Assembly: GCA_025800395.1 (NCBI GenBank)
Contig: JAOXRU010000503.1
Coordinates: 1 to 64,000 of the forward strand
Origin: Flavobacteriaceae bacterium
Lineage (GTDB): Bacteria > Bacteroidota > Bacteroidia > Flavobacteriales > Flavobacteriaceae
Direction of reading: 5' to 3'
DNA length: 64,000 nucleotides
This document shows positions 10,169 through 20,579 of the stretch, piece by piece (positions within the stretch are counted from its first letter, which is position 1; the number at the start of each line of letters is the position of its first letter). The notes beneath the pieces were generated by a model. It was not told where the DNA came from. It made no database searches and was given only the letters and a program-made list of their open reading frames with translations. The translations under genes were made by a program, and so were the position numbers.

Positions 10169-10870
10169 TTGTTAGTTTCGATGGTAAAGATAAGCAATGA
10201 TCTATATACAATACTATATCCAAGGCTATGTTTTGGATGTAATGCACATTTGGTTCTCAATGAACGATTTTTATGTGCCTTTTGTCGACACGAAATACCA
10301 CTTACCGATTACCATTTGATGGAAGAAAATCCCGTAGACCGGATTTTTTATGGGAGAATTCCACTTCAAAAAGCAGCTAGTTTTTTATTATATCAAAAAA
10401 AGGGTCTAGTCAAAAACCTACTGATGAAGCTCAAATATGAAAAGCAAAAAGAGATCGGTACCTTTTTGGGAGAATGGTATGGGATACAGCTCAAAGACAG
10501 CAATAGCTTTTCGAATATAGATATGATCCTACCTGTACCTTTACATAACAGAAAAAAAAGACAACGTGGCTACAATCAGGTGAGTGCGTTTGGCAAGGCA
10601 ATAGCTGCGGCTTTGGGGAAGCCGTATTCGGAAGATATGTTACTAAAAAGGAAGTCAACACTATCGCAAACCCAAAAGGGGAGGTGGTTGCGCTGGAGAG
10701 ATCCCGATGATATTTTTACCATAGAAAATCCAGAGTTGTTACACTCCAAACACGTGTTGCTGGTAGATGATATCATTACTACGGGAGGTACTATAGAGGC
10801 TTGTGGAAGCGTATTGTTGGATTGTCCAAATACCAAGCTTAGTATACTGAGTATGGCTTTGTCGGTTTAG
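10169..10870 (+). CDS. ComF family phosphoribosyltransferase
   Basis: CFGC...CAFCRHEIP zinc-binding residues, VPLHNRKKRQRGYNQ, PRPP motif VLLVDDIITTGGT. Confidence 0.92.
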   Translation: MLVSMVKISNDLYTILYPRLCFGCNAHLVLNERFLCAFCRHEIPLTDYHLMEENPVDRIFYGRIPLQKAASFLLYQKKGLVKNLLMKLKYEKQKEIGTFLGEWYGIQLKDSNSFSNIDMILPVPLHNRKKRQRGYNQVSAFGKAIAAALGKPYSEDMLLKRKSTLSQTQKGRWLRWRDPDDIFTIENPELLHSKHVLLVDDIITTGGTIEACGSVLLDCPNTKLSILSMALSV

Positions 10871-10996
10871 TAGCAAAAGGAATAGAATTTTGGTCGGGAT
10901 ATTCTGTAAATTATACTAAAGTTTTGCTATAATTGAAAGGGAATTTTTCGGTTGTAAAAAATTAGTTGTTATTTTGTTTCTGCTAGCAAGCTTTCT

Positions 10997-12625
10997 ATGA
11001 AGAATACCGTAAAATATGCCCTGCTGGGTAGTTTGTTTGTATTGTTGTTTTGGAACTGTGCCAGAAGGGGCGCCCCTACAGGAGGGGAAAAGGATGTTGA
11101 TCCTCCGGTACTGCTAAAAGCCAATCCAGAAAATGGGGCAATTCACTTTGATAAGAAAAAAATCAAACTCAGTTTTGATGAGTATGTTGTTATAAAAGAT
11201 TTGCGCAAACAATTGGTGATTTCTCCACCATTGAAATACGAGCCCATTGTGAGTCCGCAAGGGCTTGCAAGCAAAACGATCGAAATTCGACTGCGAGATA
11301 CCTTATTGCCCAATACGACCTACTCGATGAGTTTTGGACAGAGTATAGTAGATAATAACGAGGGCAATGCGATGCCCAATTTCAAATATGTGTTTTCCAC
11401 CGGGTCTTATATCGATTCTTTGGAATTGTCGGGTTTCCTAAAAGATGCCTATAAGGTGGAAGTGGATGCCTATGTGAGTGTAATGCTATACGAGAAAGAC
11501 AGTATCTTCAACGATAGTACGATCTATAAAATGCCGCCAAGATATATTACCAATACCTTGGATAGCCTTACTAGTTTTCAGTTCAAAAATTTGAAAGCCG
11601 GAACCTATCGTTTGATTGCTATAAAAGACGAGAATACCGACAATAAATTTGACCCTAGGGGCGACAAACTGGCTTTTTTAGATCAGGATGTTCAAATTCC
11701 AAACGATACAATATACCAATTGGATTTGTTTAAGGAAGCACTGCCTTATGCCGCCAAAAGACCGCAAATGGTAGCAAAAAACAGAATTGTTTTTGGTTTT
11801 GAAGGAGATTATAAAGATGTTGCTATTTCTATAGTAGAGAAGTTACCAGACAGTATACAAAGGCGGTATTTAAAAGATCCTGAAAAGGATAGTATCCATT
11901 TGTGGATGCATCCTACAGCCAAAGATTCGTTGCGCTTTGTGATAGAGAATAAGCCATATCAGGCAATAGATACATTTCAGTTGCGTTTTCCCAAGATCAA
12001 AGTCATCGATAGCATGCAATTGACGCTTTTGCCCAATATGAGCCTAGACTTGTTGGATACTTTGCGATTGCGCAGCAATACACCGATACAAAAAATAGAT
12101 TCCACCAAAATTTTTATGGTACAACAAGACAGTATCGCTTTGCCTTTTGAAATACAGCACGACTTGGAAGGCAACGAGCTTTTGTTTTTGTTTGAACAAA
12201 AGCCAGAAAGAAATTATGGTTTACAACTTTTGCCTGGTGCAGTCGGGGATATGTTTGCTACCCAAAACGATACCCTTACCTTCAATATGTCTACCAAATC
12301 ATTGGCAGAATATGGTAGCCTCAATTTGGAATTGAAGCATTTGGATCGTTTTCCTGTTTTGGTGCAAGTATTAGATAAGGATTATAAGCTTATTCGATCG
12401 GAAGTGCTTTTGGAGGCACGTTCTCATGTTCTTTTTGCGTATTTGAAGCCTCAAAAATATAGGATTCGACTTATTTTTGACGACAATGGCAATGGCGTTT
12501 GGGATACTGGAGATTATATGAAAAAGCTACAGCCCGAGCGTATCATATATTTAGACAAAGAAATAGAGTTGCGTGCCAATTGGGATTATGAAGAGGAATT
12601 CGATCTCAAAACAAAAGGATCCTGA
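10997..12625 (+). CDS. Lipoprotein with bacterial Ig-like domain (SbsA-like)
   Basis: Lipobox-like FWNCARRGAPTGGEKDVDPP; IKLSFDEYV...NTTYSMSFGQSIVDNNEGN Ig-like motif. Confidence 0.8.
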   Translation: MKNTVKYALLGSLFVLLFWNCARRGAPTGGEKDVDPPVLLKANPENGAIHFDKKKIKLSFDEYVVIKDLRKQLVISPPLKYEPIVSPQGLASKTIEIRLRDTLLPNTTYSMSFGQSIVDNNEGNAMPNFKYVFSTGSYIDSLELSGFLKDAYKVEVDAYVSVMLYEKDSIFNDSTIYKMPPRYITNTLDSLTSFQFKNLKAGTYRLIAIKDENTDNKFDPRGDKLAFLDQDVQIPNDTIYQLDLFKEALPYAAKRPQMVAKNRIVFGFEGDYKDVAISIVEKLPDSIQRRYLKDPEKDSIHLWMHPTAKDSLRFVIENKPYQAIDTFQLRFPKIKVIDSMQLTLLPNMSLDLLDTLRLRSNTPIQKIDSTKIFMVQQDSIALPFEIQHDLEGNELLFLFEQKPERNYGLQLLPGAVGDMFATQNDTLTFNMSTKSLAEYGSLNLELKHLDRFPVLVQVLDKDYKLIRSEVLLEARSHVLFAYLKPQKYRIRLIFDDNGNGVWDTGDYMKKLQPERIIYLDKEIELRANWDYEEEFDLKTKGS

Positions 12626-13371
12626 TCGTCCAAAAACTGCAGTTTTTTGCGATGGTAGGTGATATGATCTTTGTGTAAGGCAGTGATGATGGTCTCTTCT
12701 TCGTTGGAGCTTTCAATTTGATGACCTAGGATGTCATACACGCCCGAATCGCCAGTATAGAAATGGTTGTTTTCGTCTTTGCCAACCCTATTTACTCCTA
12801 CCACATAGGCCATGTTTTCTATGGCTCTAGCGCGCAACAAGGCTTCCCAGGCAAATACTCTAGGCTCTGGCCAATTGGCAACATAGATGAGCAAATCATA
12901 ATCTTTTTTGTTTCTAGACCATACAGGAAATCGCAAATCATAGCATATCAATGGGCAAATGCGCCATCCTTTAAAATCGATTATCAATCGATCTGTGCCC
13001 GCTTTGTATATTTTGTCTTCTCCAGCTAAAGCAAAAAGGTGTTTTTTGTCGTAATGAGAAATTTCTCCTTCTGGAGTAACAAACAAAAGACGGTTGAAAA
13101 AGGCATCTTGTTCGGCGATCACCAGACTACCCATGATGGCATATTGGTGGGTTGCGGCCATTTCTTTCATCCATTGCACGGTATCTCCATCCATGGTCTC
13201 GGCCACACGTTCGGGATGCATAGTAAAACCAGAGGTAAACATTTCTGGAAGTATCACGATATCGATATCGGTGAGTTCATCGATTTTGTCTTCTATTCGT
13301 TTTCTGTTTTTTTCTGGTTGCTCCCAAGCCAAATTGGTTTGAATAAGAGCCAGATTGATTTGTTCTTGCAC
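12586..13371 (-). CDS. Carbon-nitrogen hydrolase, omega-amidase-like (YafV type)
   Basis: VILPEMFTSGF, YDKKHLF, PLICYDLRFPVWSR: Glu-Lys-Cys nitrilase triad. Confidence 0.92.
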   Translation of the reverse strand: MQEQINLALIQTNLAWEQPEKNRKRIEDKIDELTDIDIVILPEMFTSGFTMHPERVAETMDGDTVQWMKEMAATHQYAIMGSLVIAEQDAFFNRLLFVTPEGEISHYDKKHLFALAGEDKIYKAGTDRLIIDFKGWRICPLICYDLRFPVWSRNKKDYDLLIYVANWPEPRVFAWEALLRARAIENMAYVVGVNRVGKDENNHFYTGDSGVYDILGHQIESSNEEETIITALHKDHITYHRKKLQFLDDQDPFVLRSNSSS

Positions 13372-13375
13372 GATC

Positions 13376-13990
13376 CTAAGCCTTTAAAAGTTCTACCAAA
13401 GTATGTAGTTTGTTGTCTTTAGCAATATCTGCAGCAGTATTTCCATTGTGGTCTCGAACATCGAGGTCTGCACCGTTTTCTATCAAAATCTCAACACATT
13501 CTTTTTGGTCAAATAATACCGCAAACATCAGTGCTGTGCTGCCAGCGAGGTTGGTGCAATTGGCATCGACCCCCAGTTCCAACAACAGCTTGGTTGTAGT
13601 GGAATATCCTTTGAAACAGGCTCCCATCAATGCGGTGTTGCCCATAGCATCCTTTTCGTTGATGTCTGCCCCCATTTCTATCAAGTATTGGACGATGTCT
13701 ATATGATTGTAGTAGCTAGCTAGTATAAGTGGACTGGCGCCTCTATTATCTCTAAGATGTAACAGGCTATTATCTGCTTCTATACTTTTTTTGACAGTAT
13801 CGAATAGCCCTTCACGGATGGCTGCAAAAAAGCTCTTGTTGTTTTCCAATCGTCTCAATGGGTTTAGTGTCAAATACAAAAATAGGAAAAAAAGCCCAAC
13901 CATTCCCAATGTAGATTTAGCATTTTTGTCGCAATTGTGCGCCATGCTACTCAGATCAAATAGCTTTGGGAGGCGGATAACTCGAACCAA
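13376..13990 (-). CDS. Ankyrin-repeat protein (start uncertain)
   Basis: RDNRGASPLILASYYNHIDIVQYLIEMGADINEKDAMGNTALMGACFKGYSTTTKLLLELGVDAN repeats. Confidence 0.85.
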   Translation of the reverse strand: MVRVIRLPKLFDLSSMAHNCDKNAKSTLGMVGLFFLFLYLTLNPLRRLENNKSFFAAIREGLFDTVKKSIEADNSLLHLRDNRGASPLILASYYNHIDIVQYLIEMGADINEKDAMGNTALMGACFKGYSTTTKLLLELGVDANCTNLAGSTALMFAVLFDQKECVEILIENGADLDVRDHNGNTAADIAKDNKLHTLVELLKA

Positions 13991-14046
13991 TTTGATAAGG
14001 GCAATACAACTTGCTATTTTGGCTTCCTAAAAACTTTTGAAGTGGT

Positions 14047-15408
14047 TTATTGGTGTATACCAGGATTGAAGTCTTCGGGTGCATTCTGTGGGTTTTTAAT
14101 GGTATTGGATTTCCCGCTGTCATTAAAGATTTTCCATTGGTTAAAGATGTAGGTTGCGCTGGCTTTTTGAATGTGATGCAAGCGCAAAGCTCTTCCGTCT
14201 TCAAACTCATGGTTGGTATTGGTGCCGTCTTCTCCTATTTTACCAAATACGTCGACCTTATACCCAAAAGGATCTATCAATACCAAATTGTCATCCCCAT
14301 TGCTGTCGGCTACATTGTTTTTCCCAGCTTCTAGATCTGGTACAAAACCATAGATGCTTTCAAAAACTTTGGCATTGGCTGCTATCACCAAGGTGCTTTT
14401 GGAGGCGAGAGTGCCCTTTAGCGGATATTTGGAACTTGGTGTGCTGTTAGCGTTGGTGTAGCGCCATATTTCCCAACCTTCTAGTCGAAGTTCTGGACCT
14501 GCATTGTAGAGTTCTACAAATCGGGCTTGATTGTTGTTGTTGGGGTCGGCCAATTCGCTAAAGAAAAACTGTTGTGATTGCATGGGTTTTGGAGCTACAC
14601 AACGCGGCTTGGAGAAATCCAAATCTGCAGATTGCATGGGGCGTAAGTAGTAGTTGTTAGCCTGTTTTTCTAATATACCAGCCACACTGCCCATTCCTTG
14701 GGGCATGGGGTTGTTGGCAAATGCTGCATATGGACTACAGCGAATACCGAGGGATGTTTTTTTTTGGCAACGCCACAAATGGTGTTCTCCTTCTTTTTGG
14801 TGTGCATAGGGCTTTTCTATACTCAGGGCTTCAAATTGCACACTATCGACACGAATATAGGCGCCTAGATACGCATCTTTTAAATTAGGAATACTAACAA
14901 TATTGGATTGTATTGTTGTGAAATCAACGCATAGCGGTTTTATTTTTTGAGTGTATTCATGTATTGGGATGGCCGCAAGGGTGGTGTTTCCATATGCTCC
15001 ATCTGTTTTTAAACCGATGCGCATTCCCTTGTTGTTTTTTTGATAGTTCCAGTTGCCCACTTGGATTTGGATATTGCTGCCCTGTGGGTAGATTTTATAG
15101 AGATCGTAATTGTCTAGCAAGAGTTGGATACAAGGGCCTAGGGCTTCTGGTTTTTCTTGTATATATAGTTTGGCATAAATGGCATCTTCTTTATCATTGG
15201 AAATAACCCATGCATTTATAGTGGTGTTTTCTGGGAATTTTTGAATACTGTCTTTTGCCATGGCAAAGATTTGATCAAAACTGGTATTGGTTGAACTTTT
15301 GGGGTGACAATCTGCTTCGGCGATAAATTCTTTTGGGGCGCAACTAGAAACCAACAGGCTTGTCAATAAGCTCAGTATATTGTGTGTGTATTTGGAGTAG
15401 TTAGTCAT
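14047..15408 (-). CDS. DUF5689 / lamin-tail-domain secreted lipoprotein
   Basis: Start at MTNYSKYTHNILSLLTSLLVSSCAPKE; C-terminal FFSELADPNNNNQARFVELYNAGPELRLEGWEIWRY lamin-tail motif. Confidence 0.75.
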   Translation of the reverse strand: MTNYSKYTHNILSLLTSLLVSSCAPKEFIAEADCHPKSSTNTSFDQIFAMAKDSIQKFPENTTINAWVISNDKEDAIYAKLYIQEKPEALGPCIQLLLDNYDLYKIYPQGSNIQIQVGNWNYQKNNKGMRIGLKTDGAYGNTTLAAIPIHEYTQKIKPLCVDFTTIQSNIVSIPNLKDAYLGAYIRVDSVQFEALSIEKPYAHQKEGEHHLWRCQKKTSLGIRCSPYAAFANNPMPQGMGSVAGILEKQANNYYLRPMQSADLDFSKPRCVAPKPMQSQQFFFSELADPNNNNQARFVELYNAGPELRLEGWEIWRYTNANSTPSSKYPLKGTLASKSTLVIAANAKVFESIYGFVPDLEAGKNNVADSNGDDNLVLIDPFGYKVDVFGKIGEDGTNTNHEFEDGRALRLHHIQKASATYIFNQWKIFNDSGKSNTIKNPQNAPEDFNPGIHQ

Positions 15409-15410
15409 AT

Positions 15411-18113
15411 CTAAAAGCTTATGGAGAGTTGTATGAAAAAAGTTCTGCCCCTGCCAAACCAATATTTGTTGCCAAAAAGGGGCGCATTTCGTTTGTGGTC
15501 GTCCAAAAGAGCTTGGTAATTGGCTTTTCTAGCTTGCTCATAGCCCCCAGTTTTATAGACTTGGTTGAATAGATTTTGAACACTGGCAAATAGGCCAATA
15601 TACGTATTGCGATAGAGCCACGATTTTCCGGCCTGCAGTTGCAAGAGATACACTGGTGGCAGCTGTTCTTGTTGCAGAAGTTCGTTGGCTTTTTCTGCTG
15701 TGATGTCTGTAAATGGTTTTTTAGTGTCTGGGTTTTGCCAGAAGCTTTTGGTGCGTCGGATGGCAGTAGTTTGCACAAAACGCTGATCGAAATAACTGAT
15801 TTGACTAGCAATCCACCAATACTTTGGAGCCCGGTATCTCAAGCTCAATCCAGTAGAAGTTTGTGGGCCATTGCTCAAACGAAGGCCTTTTTGTGCTGCA
15901 GTTCCCAAAGATAGGGGTTGGTTGTCTGTGCTGGCGTCATCCAAACTGATTGAAATATTGGGGTTGTTGTGGTATTGGTGGTTGCCAATAGCCGTTGCGA
16001 ACTGCAGTTGCAAAGAAGCGGTAGGTTGGTAGCCAATTCCCATGCGAATGCCTAGATGTTGTTGTTGTATTTCGGTTTGTATTTCTCGTAAAAAATAGGA
16101 GCCAAAACCGGTTTCTACATAGTGGTTTCTCACTTGGTTTCCACCTGTAAAAAGATGATAATACAATATCGTTTGCCATTGCCATTTGGGAGTGCTGGAT
16201 TGCCAAAGCAATTGTCCGCTATAGCTTTTTGGTTTGCCAATGGGCTGCTCCTGGTTGTGATAACGTAGGTTGGGAAACAAATTGCTTGCCTTTGGTTGGT
16301 ATCTTTGGTAAGAAAAAGCTGTGGAAAGAAAGCTACGGTTGTTAAAGAAGTATAGGCCGCCAATTCTTGTGGTATATTGTGGTGATTTTGTTTTGGTGCT
16401 TGATCCCATAGAAGATTCTGGATATTTTTCGTTTTTGAAATGTCCTATACGCTGCAATTGATTTTGCCCATAAGCAAAACCACCAAATGCATTCCATCTT
16501 TTGGATTGGTATTGCAATCGCAGGCTGGCATCCCAACTTTGATGATGGAGGTCATAATGGTATTTGAAACGCTCGTCGGTAGTTTTGGGATTGGGGTCGT
16601 TGCTGTTGTTTTTGGTGTTTTGAAAATAATCTATGTCTTTATGGGCATTATTGCCAAGAAGGTCTTTGATTTTGGCAAAATTAGAAGCCCAGTGCATTCG
16701 ATAATCCAATCGGGTGTGCAATTGCCAGTTTTTGTACTCATGATCGGTATATATATTGGCTTGCAGTTGCTCCTCCTCCCATACATCGGTTTCTAATAGG
16801 TAGGCACTTTCTCCCAATAAAGCCGCATGCCTATTGGTTTGATACAGCGACTGCCAATGTAGTTGGGGTTGTTTTAATATGGCGGATTTGGCGGTATTGG
16901 CTGCATCAAAATTGGCTGGATTTTTTTGTATGAAATAACTAGGTAAATTTCGATAATATACCGGATTTGGATTTGGGGTATTGTAATAACCCAAGAAGTC
17001 TCTTTGTTGGCTGCCCGACTGATAAAACACATTGCTATTTAATTGCCATTGGTTTCCTAAATAGCGGTATTGTAAAAGGGCGAAGGGTTCGCGTATCCGT
17101 TCTTCTCTTGCATTTCTGATATGTCCTTGTTGGTAGCCCCAATTGGAGTTGTATCGTGGGCCAAGTAGCTCGTATACTTCTTGGGTAATGGCTTCGCTTC
17201 GGCCCCTTTGTCTGTCGGCATAAATACCTGCGAGCAAAAAACGATGTTTGGGTTGCGGTTGAAATTCCAATGCGGCAAACATGGCATTGGAAAGATAAGG
17301 AGTGCCATCTATATATCCCGATTCTGCCCATCGGACGGTGCTGCTCCAAGCTAGTTGCCACTTGGGATGTAATGGACTTACATAAGTAGCGTTGATACCG
17401 TAGGTATAGGATTTGTTGGAGCTTGCTAGGCGAAAGTGCAGCCCTTTGCGCATCTCACTCGGATAGGCCGCTATGTTTTGCAGAGCGCCTATACTACCAA
17501 GAGCAATCGAATTGTATTGTAAAGGGGTGAAGGAGTGACTGTGGCGAAACAAAGGTGAAAGGCCTCCTAGGTTGGCCCATTGTACCCGTTGATTGCGAAA
17601 TCGGTTGAGTTTGATTCCGAAAAAATATATTTCTTGAGCCGAACGATCGAGACCTTCGGGGCTGTAGTAAAGACTAGAGAAATGGAAGGCTTCTTGACTT
17701 TCCAATGCCGTTTTGTAGGCTTTTAGAATGCCCATAGGAGCATGCTGCTCTATACGGGCGTCTAATGCATCTAAATCTACCAATTGGCTATTGGCGGAGA
17801 GCTCTATTTCTTCTATAGGCTGCAAAAGTATAGGTCCAAGATCGATATCTTGGTTGGTAATTTCTATGACGATTTCAAAAGGATGGTAACTGGTTTTTTG
17901 GATTTCAATTCTATATGCTCCCGGAGAGAGGTTGGGGATGAGAAAGCGTGCATCCGCATAGTTAATCTCGTGAATGGGGTAAAGCGAAACCTCATAGTCG
18001 GTCAAAGGGGAAAAACTTCCCATTTCGGCAAGTTCGCCTCGAATGCTATAGCGGTCTTGGCTATAGGCGTGATGGCAAATACATAAAACAAAGAAAAAGC
18101 CCAATAATCGCAT
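15411..18113 (-). CDS. TonB-dependent receptor (carboxypeptidase-regulatory-like N-terminus)
   Basis: Signal peptide, CarboxypepD_reg-like domain, plug segment, C-terminal barrel ending FFIQLSISF. Confidence 0.85.
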   Translation of the reverse strand: MRLLGFFFVLCICHHAYSQDRYSIRGELAEMGSFSPLTDYEVSLYPIHEINYADARFLIPNLSPGAYRIEIQKTSYHPFEIVIEITNQDIDLGPILLQPIEEIELSANSQLVDLDALDARIEQHAPMGILKAYKTALESQEAFHFSSLYYSPEGLDRSAQEIYFFGIKLNRFRNQRVQWANLGGLSPLFRHSHSFTPLQYNSIALGSIGALQNIAAYPSEMRKGLHFRLASSNKSYTYGINATYVSPLHPKWQLAWSSTVRWAESGYIDGTPYLSNAMFAALEFQPQPKHRFLLAGIYADRQRGRSEAITQEVYELLGPRYNSNWGYQQGHIRNAREERIREPFALLQYRYLGNQWQLNSNVFYQSGSQQRDFLGYYNTPNPNPVYYRNLPSYFIQKNPANFDAANTAKSAILKQPQLHWQSLYQTNRHAALLGESAYLLETDVWEEEQLQANIYTDHEYKNWQLHTRLDYRMHWASNFAKIKDLLGNNAHKDIDYFQNTKNNSNDPNPKTTDERFKYHYDLHHQSWDASLRLQYQSKRWNAFGGFAYGQNQLQRIGHFKNEKYPESSMGSSTKTKSPQYTTRIGGLYFFNNRSFLSTAFSYQRYQPKASNLFPNLRYHNQEQPIGKPKSYSGQLLWQSSTPKWQWQTILYYHLFTGGNQVRNHYVETGFGSYFLREIQTEIQQQHLGIRMGIGYQPTASLQLQFATAIGNHQYHNNPNISISLDDASTDNQPLSLGTAAQKGLRLSNGPQTSTGLSLRYRAPKYWWIASQISYFDQRFVQTTAIRRTKSFWQNPDTKKPFTDITAEKANELLQQEQLPPVYLLQLQAGKSWLYRNTYIGLFASVQNLFNQVYKTGGYEQARKANYQALLDDHKRNAPLFGNKYWFGRGRTFFIQLSISF

Positions 18114-18286
18114 AATCTGGTTTTTTAAGTGACTTTTGAGCAGTGTTTAAAAGTATAAAACAATAGGTTGCATCCTACAAAAAAGCTTGTGAGTGGAAGG
18201 CTTCTATCGTTGTGTTTCCAGATGGCTTCTATAAAAAGGCGATGGCACTTTTAGTCGAACAAATCATTCACTTGGTCAATAATTAT

Positions 18287-18479
18287 ACCATTTCTATTTT
18301 AAAATGCCCTTAAAAGAAATAGATGATTTTTTTACGCAAAAGACACCTGTTATTTTATGTTGATATAGCTATATATAAAGAAGAAAAATCAAGCATAGCC
18401 TTCGCTTCGCTTTCTTTTTGTTCTAAAATAGAAAGGAAAAAAGGGCTATTTATTGGGGTAATTTTAAACTGGAAATAGT
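18287..18479. repeat. Terminal-inverted-repeat element (MITE/REP-like), copy 2, full length
   Basis: accatttctattttaaaatgcccttaaaagaaa...aggaaaaaagggctatttattggggtaattttaaactggaaatagt; shares both ends with copy 1 and has extra internal sequence. Confidence 0.65.
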
Positions 18480-18480
18480 A

Positions 18481-20433
18481 TTAGTTGCAGTTCTCACAAT
18501 AGTATTGTTTGAGATACTCGTTTTCTAATAGTTGAAAAGTGATTCCTTTGTTTTCTATACTCTGGAAAATCTCACAAAAACGTTCTGGGTTTTTATTATA
18601 AGCATTGAGCATAATATTGCGATAATCTTCGTCTTCTATGCGCTCGTCATTTATAATAGTGAGATTGATAAAATAAAACAACAAATCTTCGTTTATGGTT
18701 AGGGAAAGAACCTTTTTTTCGAGCAAAGCTGTGGCCTCATCAGTATTGGCGTAGAAACTCAAAAACTGAGCGAGACTGAGGTAGTCCATGTCCGATTTGT
18801 TTACCTTTTTGTAAGTTTGAAGGATAAAGGAAATCGATTGGTCTTTTTTGTCAAAATTCTGCGCATTCATATGTTTGCGACTCTCTAGTATGTGATAATT
18901 GATGCGCATACGATCTATAAGAGGCTTGTGTATTCCCAAAGCTTGAATGTTTTGGATCTCGTTCCAAAGTATTTTGCGATCTACCTCTCCCGCATTGTAC
19001 CAAATCATTTGTAATTTCAAAGCAACCAGATTGTACCGAATTCGCATGTCTTTTGGCGCCATGGTCAATAGTTGTTGCAGTTCGTTGTGTGCGATAAGCA
19101 GATTTCTATAATCTACCAAATAACGATAAGCAGCATTGTCTATGAGCAAGGGTAAAAACTTGTTTTGCTTTGGTATTTGTAGTTGGTTGAGAGTTTCTGG
19201 TTTGGTTTTTTGAAGTTTGATGCGTTGAAATAGTGTACTATGAATTGCCTTAGCAGTTTCTAGGTCTTGGTTTTGAATCGCTTGCGAAAATTGATCTACC
19301 AATGCAGTTGCCGTCATTTCCCGATAGAGGTCTTTTTTGTCCAATTCGAGTTCGATTACCGCTTTGCGATGTTTTTGCAAAATGGGTTCCATATTTTTGG
19401 CTATGGTGCCGATAAGTTTGCTTTTTATTTGCTCCTTGCTCAAGGGTTTTAGACTGGTCCATTTGGTTCCTTCTATATCGTTGAAGAACTCCACCCAGTT
19501 TTCTGCAGTGCGTATTTTGGTTTCTATATGGTCTTTTTGAAACGATTGTAAGGCCTGGGTGATGCTTTGGGCTCTTTTTTGTTGTAACTCCATATTTCGA
19601 GCTTTACTACCCTCTACCGACGCATAAGCTTGTATGCGGATTCTTTTGATGTTGAAATCTGTTAGACGCAGAGAATCATACATAGGTTTGATATCCTCAG
19701 GCTTGTAATTCGATTTGTTTTTTTCGAAGGGTATGGTAAAACTCAAAGTCTTAAAACGGTATTTGTATTTTTTTTTGGAGGAGATTGATTTGTTGTTGTA
19801 CACCACCGAATCGAGATACATTCCCATATCTAGCAACTCCCAGGGGTAACTGTTGAGGTTATACGTGCGGTGATACAGGCATAAATTGTTGTTGTTTAAA
19901 AACAAGATGTTGTACTCGAGTTCCTTTTTTGCTAGTTGGGGAGGGATGCGCCCTACCAATATTCGAAATTGGTTATCTCCTACACTTTTGAGTCCTCTCT
20001 CTATGGATTTTTTGTATATTGGTTTGAGTACCTTTCCTTTCAAATAAGAGGTGTTTTTGGGCTTGGCACAATCGTATATTCCTTTATTTACAACGTCTAT
20101 AGCGATGCCATCTTTGGCGTTTTGAAATAGTCTCGAAAACCAGGCTTTGTGGTTGACGTAAAGGTATAAGCTTTGGTTTTCTCTTTTTATGCTAAATTGT
20201 ATTTCTTTGCTTCTGGCTTGAAAAGCGCTATTGAAATAATCGCAAAGCTGGGATTCCTTGGTGGTAGGAAAATGAATTTGATGTGGATTTTGTCCAAAGC
20301 TTGTTTGCGAACATAAAATAAGAAGCAGTAGAGACGGTAAAAATCGTTTCATTTTGTGTAGGGATTCGTTTAATTCTCTTGTTTGTTGTAACAAATATTT
20401 TAGGTTCTGTTGGCTGATGTAATAAAAACACAA
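18481..20433 (-). CDS. Secreted protein with internal OmpA-like module and helical (TPR-like) C-terminus
   Basis: FNIKRIRIQAYASVEGSKARNMELQQKRAQSITQAL resembles the OmpA-C core; likely start at MKRFLPSLLLLILCSQTSFG. Confidence 0.65.
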   Translation of the reverse strand: MCFYYISQQNLKYLLQQTRELNESLHKMKRFLPSLLLLILCSQTSFGQNPHQIHFPTTKESQLCDYFNSAFQARSKEIQFSIKRENQSLYLYVNHKAWFSRLFQNAKDGIAIDVVNKGIYDCAKPKNTSYLKGKVLKPIYKKSIERGLKSVGDNQFRILVGRIPPQLAKKELEYNILFLNNNNLCLYHRTYNLNSYPWELLDMGMYLDSVVYNNKSISSKKKYKYRFKTLSFTIPFEKNKSNYKPEDIKPMYDSLRLTDFNIKRIRIQAYASVEGSKARNMELQQKRAQSITQALQSFQKDHIETKIRTAENWVEFFNDIEGTKWTSLKPLSKEQIKSKLIGTIAKNMEPILQKHRKAVIELELDKKDLYREMTATALVDQFSQAIQNQDLETAKAIHSTLFQRIKLQKTKPETLNQLQIPKQNKFLPLLIDNAAYRYLVDYRNLLIAHNELQQLLTMAPKDMRIRYNLVALKLQMIWYNAGEVDRKILWNEIQNIQALGIHKPLIDRMRINYHILESRKHMNAQNFDKKDQSISFILQTYKKVNKSDMDYLSLAQFLSFYANTDEATALLEKKVLSLTINEDLLFYFINLTIINDERIEDEDYRNIMLNAYNKNPERFCEIFQSIENKGITFQLLENEYLKQYYCENCN

Positions 20434-20527
20434 AACAACTTATGCTTTCATAACAAAGCATATACATGGTCAAATATAGAAAAAAAGCAGTAAATAATTC
20501 AGAAACCCGATGAGTTTGCGGTATAAA

Positions 20528-20564
20528 AAAATCGCTTAATACAAAAGTTGTATTAAGCGATTTT
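20528..20564 (-). terminator. Intrinsic terminator, 17-bp perfect stem
   Basis: aaaatcgcttaatacaa-aag-ttgtattaagcgatttt, T run on the minus strand; immediately after the stop of the 20580 gene. Confidence 0.85.
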
Positions 20565-20579
20565 ACATTAATAAAAAAT

